Part shown: positions 16,501 through 20,037 of the stretch, in pieces
Position numbering within the stretch: the first letter of the stretch is position 1
Layout of the letters: each line of letters begins with the position of its first letter
Assembly: GCA_016932895.1 (NCBI GenBank)
Contig: JAFGCA010000438.1
Coordinates: forward strand, 1 to 20,037
Origin: Sedimentisphaerales bacterium
GTDB lineage: Bacteria; Planctomycetota; Phycisphaerae; Sedimentisphaerales; SG8-4
Length of the DNA stretch: 20,037 nt
Direction: 5' to 3'
The notes under the pieces: model-generated
What the model saw: only the letters and a program-made list of their open reading frames with translations
Told to the model about the DNA's origin: nothing
Database searches by the model: none
Position numbers and translations under genes: made by a program

Positions 16501-17930
16501 TCGTTGCGATCGATAATGCGATGGATCTCTGGCTGAAGACAGTCGATAAGGACTATCGTGTCATCACTGACCCGCGAGACCCCAACTCTTGGCAGGCCAA
16601 GGTCAGCGAACTCGCCGAAATGATCGCCGAGGGTCTCAAAGAGAGCCAGGACGCAAACGACAGGTTGCTTCTTCAAGGGGACCGGACGGCCCTGGACGAG
16701 CTCAATGCCGCGTTCGCCGGAATCAAGGATCGGCCGGCGATAGAGAAGCATGAGGAGGAAATCAACACGTGGCACAGCCTGTGGGGCAGCGATATGCCGG
16801 CTTTGGAGGATCAGATCACTTCGCATATCAGGCCGGCATACTGCCAGTACCTTGAAATCGCGAACGCAAAGGTCGCCTTCAGGGCCAATCTCGGGCTTGC
16901 CGCCTTCGAACCGGTTGTGTATGACGATACCGATTTCAATTCGGTATCTCTCGCCAACCTGCGCGAATTCGAGAAGCCGCAGGACGCCACGCTCAAAACG
17001 CGTTTCTTCGACGCACGAAGTCTCAACGAGGACGACCCGCGGAACTTCGGTTGGCCGAGGTACATCCGCTTCAAACCGGACGAGAGCCTCAGGCTGCGTT
17101 TCATTCCGGGCAACCCCGCCCAGGGCACCCCCCCCTTCTATATGGCCCTGCACGAGGTAACGAACGCGCAATACGCCACATTCCTCGACGCCAGGAAGGC
17201 CGAAGGCGGTGAGTTTGGATTGGAGATCACCGGCGGCGAGGGCAACACCATTTGGGTAGCCGAAAACAAGTTCTACGATGTTGAGGAGGAGCGCGAAGAA
17301 GGCCGTATGAGGATTGTCTGGAACGACCAGGCGGGGCGGTTTGCGTCCGGACAGGCATACGAGGACCATCCCGCAGTCTGGGTTACTGCGCAGGGAGCGC
17401 AGGAGTATGCCAAATGGCTGGATCCGAACGTGGCACGCCTGCCGCGGGCATCATGGCACCGTCACGCTGCCCGATACAATGACGCAGTGAACTGGCACGT
17501 GCGCGGCGGCGCGTGGGAGGCCGCCGTTGACGCCTGGAACGCCCTTCTCGCGGAGAATCCCACGGCCATAAGTCAAGCGCCGCCCTTGGGTGCTGGTGAC
17601 CAGGAGTATTGCGAGACCGCCTCCGTTCCGGCCGGCCTCGCAAGTCTTCAGGCCGTCCCGAAAGACATCGGCCAGACGCCCGACAGCGCCGAAAGGGGTA
17701 CGACCCACCTGCCCCGCCCCGTCCTGGACACGGACCGGGGAAATCTCTGCGACCTCGTGGGCAATGTGTGGGAATGGTGCGTCACTGACGCCGATTCATT
17801 CACGCTCTGCGGGGGCTCTTGCCTGTCAAAGCCCGAGAACACGAATGCAACCGCCGAGTTGCCTCTTCGTGACGACCAGAGCAACCGGGATGTCGGCTTT
17901 CGCATCGTCGTCGTCTTGCCTACCCCGTGA
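13503..17930 (+). CDS. Transmembrane kinase-SUMF fusion, PpkA-TagR-like T6SS regulator
   Basis: A 1475-residue inner-membrane protein. Residues 1-255 are a Hanks-type Ser/Thr kinase domain with YAVKVF (Lys37), the catalytic loop HGDLKAANVLI (Asp139, Lys141, Asn144) and Asp162 in CDP where DFG is expected. The Gly-rich loop is poor (REIHRMGYVVVYSA), so activity may be reduced. One transmembrane helix spans about 258-276 (WPLVAAVIVIAVALVVFL). A predicted periplasmic region of about 900 residues follows, helical, charged and with eight scattered DPN tripeptides, some in its flanks. From about 1195 comes a SUMF1/FGE-like domain: PPFYMALHEVTNAQYATFLD, HPAVWVTAQGAQEYAKWL, LCDLVGNVWEWCVTD, LCGGSCL and DVGFRIVV. 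In Pseudomonas the kinase PpkA is activated when the periplasmic SUMF protein TagR binds its periplasmic domain; here both parts lie in one chain. The canonical FGE catalytic cysteine pair is not evident, as expected for a binding rather than enzymatic role. The ribosome site is weak (AGCAGG). Confidence 0.85.
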   Translation: MATFGRFETIREIHRMGYVVVYSARTSESTAEKYAVKVFQPPALLLEGERAKTEIDLFLKSAAVQQKVAAGGGTHWAPIHEDGSTAEGAFYVTDRHEHSLQRLIDLRLKLNSADLSVVVGAVVDGLLELKRSCGRPHGDLKAANVLIGGTGDISERNVVLCDPLPDEYVDTSVHWDTDLLAVAEFIYELVVHRPSPSLDGWQAPDSKEWRRLGKQATAWRHLCNRLLMAAAAPGTVTLEMVAEDLVQIAREKPTQRYVWPLVAAVIVIAVALVVFLRYKTPPQPDKVEWDKLCRAYTNWFEDLYEYDDLDKRWRQQDTRLDEILDEIQTAAYLYERESRTGMDVADLKEDPNRAKDPGIKEQTRKTLAALGKIVGFFDVNDPNSDDPWPLLVQLDETAKEFEERRWAQPAAYLTSLVSSVAPGPGRPIAPTVDKLLDLKSKDVPGKLAAALEKIARHQKTIQASDDPFFVRFDDNFVNVEAAPGPNRAGAEALTALGGKLQEIADQAGELADFIQKNWRTKVNTKYLPDGNGAVTLDALAARAELARQYFYLRPDPRDELGPLVEKAGANVEMARAFDPARSDALEERLATQRRDCNEVGSIPDIEKNRDVITKTTATIRGKVEEVNRDALALIVDPVVWWDEIRKTSIAGSSAVEQEWRRRRDEALAKHRLSDFENKQNLDVFMPLKERVEQMRDRLEALPKVLPVGLPVELAPTEWNRQIADLYENERQQLFARIVQRMPPQAEVPDPNSPAFTEQWTGDRDRSMQRRDELAELVVVFNTIERGLNACYLLHEQPPGQPQTESTIGELYGDWEEKPMFKEPNVQRALAKLTARLDRLEEVDRAGDSNDTPGLVAIARDPNSATEAIYAAWDRLGGSAGNWPATPQEWETEKDIQEYLDKKFESLEADRAGELRVILASESFRRHKKIIRANAHEDETLKAFAALQPPGEASPSDLDKLEQRARELGAFVTDPNWQNGLYDTSTFADPNAKAAIASGGIVAIDNAMDLWLKTVDKDYRVITDPRDPNSWQAKVSELAEMIAEGLKESQDANDRLLLQGDRTALDELNAAFAGIKDRPAIEKHEEEINTWHSLWGSDMPALEDQITSHIRPAYCQYLEIANAKVAFRANLGLAAFEPVVYDDTDFNSVSLANLREFEKPQDATLKTRFFDARSLNEDDPRNFGWPRYIRFKPDESLRLRFIPGNPAQGTPPFYMALHEVTNAQYATFLDARKAEGGEFGLEITGGEGNTIWVAENKFYDVEEEREEGRMRIVWNDQAGRFASGQAYEDHPAVWVTAQGAQEYAKWLDPNVARLPRASWHRHAARYNDAVNWHVRGGAWEAAVDAWNALLAENPTAISQAPPLGAGDQEYCETASVPAGLASLQAVPKDIGQTPDSAERGTTHLPRPVLDTDRGNLCDLVGNVWEWCVTDADSFTLCGGSCLSKPENTNATAELPLRDDQSNRDVGFRIVVVLPTP

Positions 17931-17939
17931 GCCGTTTGC

Positions 17940-20037
17940 CTACCCGCCGCTCATAGACGCCAGCTTCGCATCCAGGTATTTTCTGATGACCACGTAAGCG
18001 GTTGCAGTCGCCGGCGGTCTCTGCACGAAATTCGTCAGGACCACGCCCCTGGAAAAGGCGGCGCTGTGCCCGCACCGTGCCTTCGCCGTCCAGGCAAAAT
18101 CGAATGCGTGCGACATCCACACCGCCAGAGCCGGGTCCTCTGCCAATTGCTGCTCAAACGCGCCGATGCCCGCGGCGTCCCACCTCAGATCTCTCCACTC
18201 GCCGGCGCGCTCGTTCAGCACAGCCATGGCTCTGTCCTGATACGCCTTCAGGTTCTTCTCCAGTTCCAGGAAGTGCTCGGCAACCTTTCGCAGCTCGATG
18301 TCCGAGGCCAGTGCCGGGTCATCCGGAACGGGCAGCCTCAGCAGGCCGGGGTATTTCGCCTCAATCTCCTCCGCGGCCTCGCGCGCCGGCACCGGAACTT
18401 CCTCCTCCTCTTCAAGCGGCGGAGCTGTCACAACCGGCAAGGGAGCATTTTCAGCACGGGCGAGCTCTTCCGCCAATGCAAGAATGAAGGGGCCTCGCAA
18501 CAAGTAGGCCTTCGTCTGGCCGGGATCCGTTGCTTCTGGCGGTTCTGTCCACACGAGAAATACCGCGTCTGCGTTGTCGGCGTAGGGAAGCTTGTCGTCG
18601 GAGGAATCATAGGGATTCCCTCCGGCTATGTCCAGAGTCTCGCTCACCCGTGAGACAGCTTCAATCCTCTGCAGATTGCTGTTGGTACCCAGGTAGCTCT
18701 TGAAGGCATTGCCGAACTCAACGGTGTCGTAAGCGTCCACGACCAAGGTCCCAATTCCCTCCGGGGGCATGGGCCACAACGGGTCGCCAATATAAATGGC
18801 CTGCGCATTCACGGTGACGTTGCCAGGAGCCAACACATCGGCCCTCCGAGATGCGAGATAAATCGCAATGTCCAGAGGATCGCCCGCCCTTTCACCGGTG
18901 TACTTGAGCATTGCCGGCTCACGGTCATCGTTCGCCGGCAAGGTGTCCGAGTAATAAACACCGAGCGCTTTAAGCTGCACGTTGCTGTCCAGATGCAAAG
19001 ATTCGTAGCTGATAATCACTATCGCCGCCAGGCCCGGGTTCTCCGGGACGGCCCCGTACTGATCCAACACAACGCCCAGTCCGGCAAGGTGATCTGAATA
19101 CCCCTCTACGTCGTACGTAAGCGCCACGCCCCCTGCGGCCGAGTATATTCCACCGTTCTCAGAGATCAGAGCGACGCCGCCATGACTGGCACGGATATCT
19201 CCCTGCACGATAAGATCGCCGTTGGTCGAACGCACGACGATGTCGTCGTCCGTCGATCCGTCTTCACCGGATGAGGTCAGGGTATTGGTCGTGATACTCC
19301 CGGTGCCCCGCAGGGTGATACCGTTTTGGGCGGCAGCTGCGATGGATTGCCACCGATCCGCCTCGGCGTCGGTGATTGATGCACCGCTGTCGGCGAGCAG
19401 TTCCGTAGTAGCGGCGTTGGTGACATCGAACGTCCCCATGTCCAATGAGTCGAGCTGAGTCAACGACAGCGTTGCGCCGCCCGCCGGCATCACTATCTGG
19501 AACACCCCGTCGTCTCCGGCCTTCTCCATGATCCCGCCGTTTGTTGCCTCCAGGCTCAGATCTCCTTCCGCCGTCATGGTCTTGCCCGCGCCCATCAGCA
19601 GATCGTTGTCGGCCGTCAGCCGTCTGCCGGCAGCCACAGTGGTGTTGTTGTTCAACTCGAGGTCACCGGCGGCCGTCACGTCCTCATTGATGTTGATCGT
19701 GCTGTCCGAGGCCGTAATGGCGATGTTGTTGGCATTGAACGGTCCGTCGATGATCACACTGGCCGCGCTGGTGACCGTCACATCTCCGAGGTCCGTAGTG
19801 CCACCAACGGCACCGTTGAAATTCGCGTTCCCTGTCCCCGCCGTCAACGTCAGGTCCTCGGCAAAGTCCGTCGTCCCATCCAGCGTATTTCCGAAGCTGA
19901 CGGTGCTGGCCGTGAGCGTCACGTCCGTGCCGAGTGTGGCCGGGCCGGTATAGGTCTGTGTGCCGGTGGTGTCTACGGAAGCGCCGTTCAATGCCGTCGA
20001 GCCGCTGACGCTGACGGATTCCAGGGCGGTGGTCGCG
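17940..20037 (-). CDS. C-terminal part of a giant filamentous-haemagglutinin-like surface protein, cut by the window edge
   Basis: The minus-strand frame is open to base 20037, so the N-terminus lies beyond the window. A TTG near 19991 looks like a start only because the upstream sequence is cut; the codons before it (VSVSGSTAL) continue the same repeat. The first 150 visible residues are Thr/Gly/Asp-rich beta-repeat units with motifs such as DVTLTASTVSFGNTLDG, DLTLTAGTGNANF and DVTVTSAASVIIDG. This is typical of large secreted beta-helix adhesins of the filamentous haemagglutinin type. The repeats give way to irregular beta sequence, an acidic Pro-rich linker (PPLEEEEEVPVPARE) and a mostly helical C-terminal 130 residues with an isolated Cys-Gly-His. 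No autotransporter barrel, LPXTG or PEP-CTERM end is visible. The gene converges on the kinase-SUMF gene with only 9 bases between them, and no terminator is visible. A link to T6SS is not implied. Confidence 0.75.
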   Translation of the reverse strand, partial: ATTALESVSVSGSTALNGASVDTTGTQTYTGPATLGTDVTLTASTVSFGNTLDGTTDFAEDLTLTAGTGNANFNGAVGGTTDLGDVTVTSAASVIIDGPFNANNIAITASDSTININEDVTAAGDLELNNNTTVAAGRRLTADNDLLMGAGKTMTAEGDLSLEATNGGIMEKAGDDGVFQIVMPAGGATLSLTQLDSLDMGTFDVTNAATTELLADSGASITDAEADRWQSIAAAAQNGITLRGTGSITTNTLTSSGEDGSTDDDIVVRSTNGDLIVQGDIRASHGGVALISENGGIYSAAGGVALTYDVEGYSDHLAGLGVVLDQYGAVPENPGLAAIVIISYESLHLDSNVQLKALGVYYSDTLPANDDREPAMLKYTGERAGDPLDIAIYLASRRADVLAPGNVTVNAQAIYIGDPLWPMPPEGIGTLVVDAYDTVEFGNAFKSYLGTNSNLQRIEAVSRVSETLDIAGGNPYDSSDDKLPYADNADAVFLVWTEPPEATDPGQTKAYLLRGPFILALAEELARAENAPLPVVTAPPLEEEEEVPVPAREAAEEIEAKYPGLLRLPVPDDPALASDIELRKVAEHFLELEKNLKAYQDRAMAVLNERAGEWRDLRWDAAGIGAFEQQLAEDPALAVWMSHAFDFAWTAKARCGHSAAFSRGVVLTNFVQRPPATATAYVVIRKYLDAKLASMSGG

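Noticed and set aside
14670..17369. Two long minus-strand frames (14670-15908 and 16215-17369)
   Set aside because: Both are inside the kinase-SUMF coding frame, which is continuous and carries recognised domains at both ends.
19989..19991. TTG start codon for the adhesin
   Set aside because: The frame stays open to the window edge and the upstream codons continue the same repeat, so the gene is simply cut.
1..20037. CRISPR array, tRNA, rRNA, insertion sequence or attachment site
   Set aside because: No regularly spaced repeats, transposase-like proteins, terminal inverted repeats or RNA-gene signatures were seen when reading the window.

Overview
The window carries part of a type VI secretion system (T6SS) locus followed by the end of a large repeat-rich surface protein. 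High overall GC, 'DPN' tripeptides scattered through a periplasmic protein, sulfatase-modifying-factor (SUMF1/FGE-like) and Hanks-kinase domains in one chain, and a giant adhesin with filamentous-haemagglutinin-like repeats together suggest a Planctomycetota-like bacterium, possibly a phycisphaera. That assignment is inference; there is no rRNA or other marker gene here.

Layout. Bases 2-2029 are the 3' part of the sheath-recycling ATPase ClpV/TssH, whose start lies outside the window. An unrecognised protein (2231-3184) follows; it has a Cys/His arrangement that could fit a papain-like amidase effector. Next comes a compact delivery cassette on the plus strand: spike protein VgrG (3354-5435), DUF4123 adaptor (5475-6008), a small partner protein (6023-6424), a HExxH metallopeptidase-type effector (6417-8018), a lipoprotein that is a candidate immunity protein (8021-8656), and a PAAR spike tip (8690-8992). 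The effector part of this cassette is visibly lower in GC than the structural genes.

On the minus strand, 9007-10572 encodes one protein joining a TssB-like N-terminus to a TssC-like sheath domain. A 324-base divergent region separates it from a plus-strand group: an unrecognised 654-residue protein with faint kinase-like features (10897-12861), a TssJ/TagQ-like lipoprotein (12942-13466), and a 1475-residue membrane protein (13503-17930). The membrane protein fuses a PpkA-like kinase, one transmembrane helix, a long periplasmic region and a TagR-like SUMF domain. The divergent region holds two good sigma70-type promoters, one for each direction.

Functional reading. ClpV and the TssB-TssC protein belong to the contractile sheath cycle. 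VgrG and PAAR form the spike. DUF4123, its partner and the metallopeptidase form an effector-loading module. The lipoprotein and the kinase-SUMF fusion look like the envelope-sensing, threonine-phosphorylation arm that in Pseudomonas is split into TagQRST, PpkA and PppA. Other core parts (Hcp, TssA, TssE, TssF, TssG, TssK, TssL, TssM) are not in this window. The last 2.1 kb (17940-20037, minus) is the C-terminal part of a large beta-repeat protein running off the right edge.
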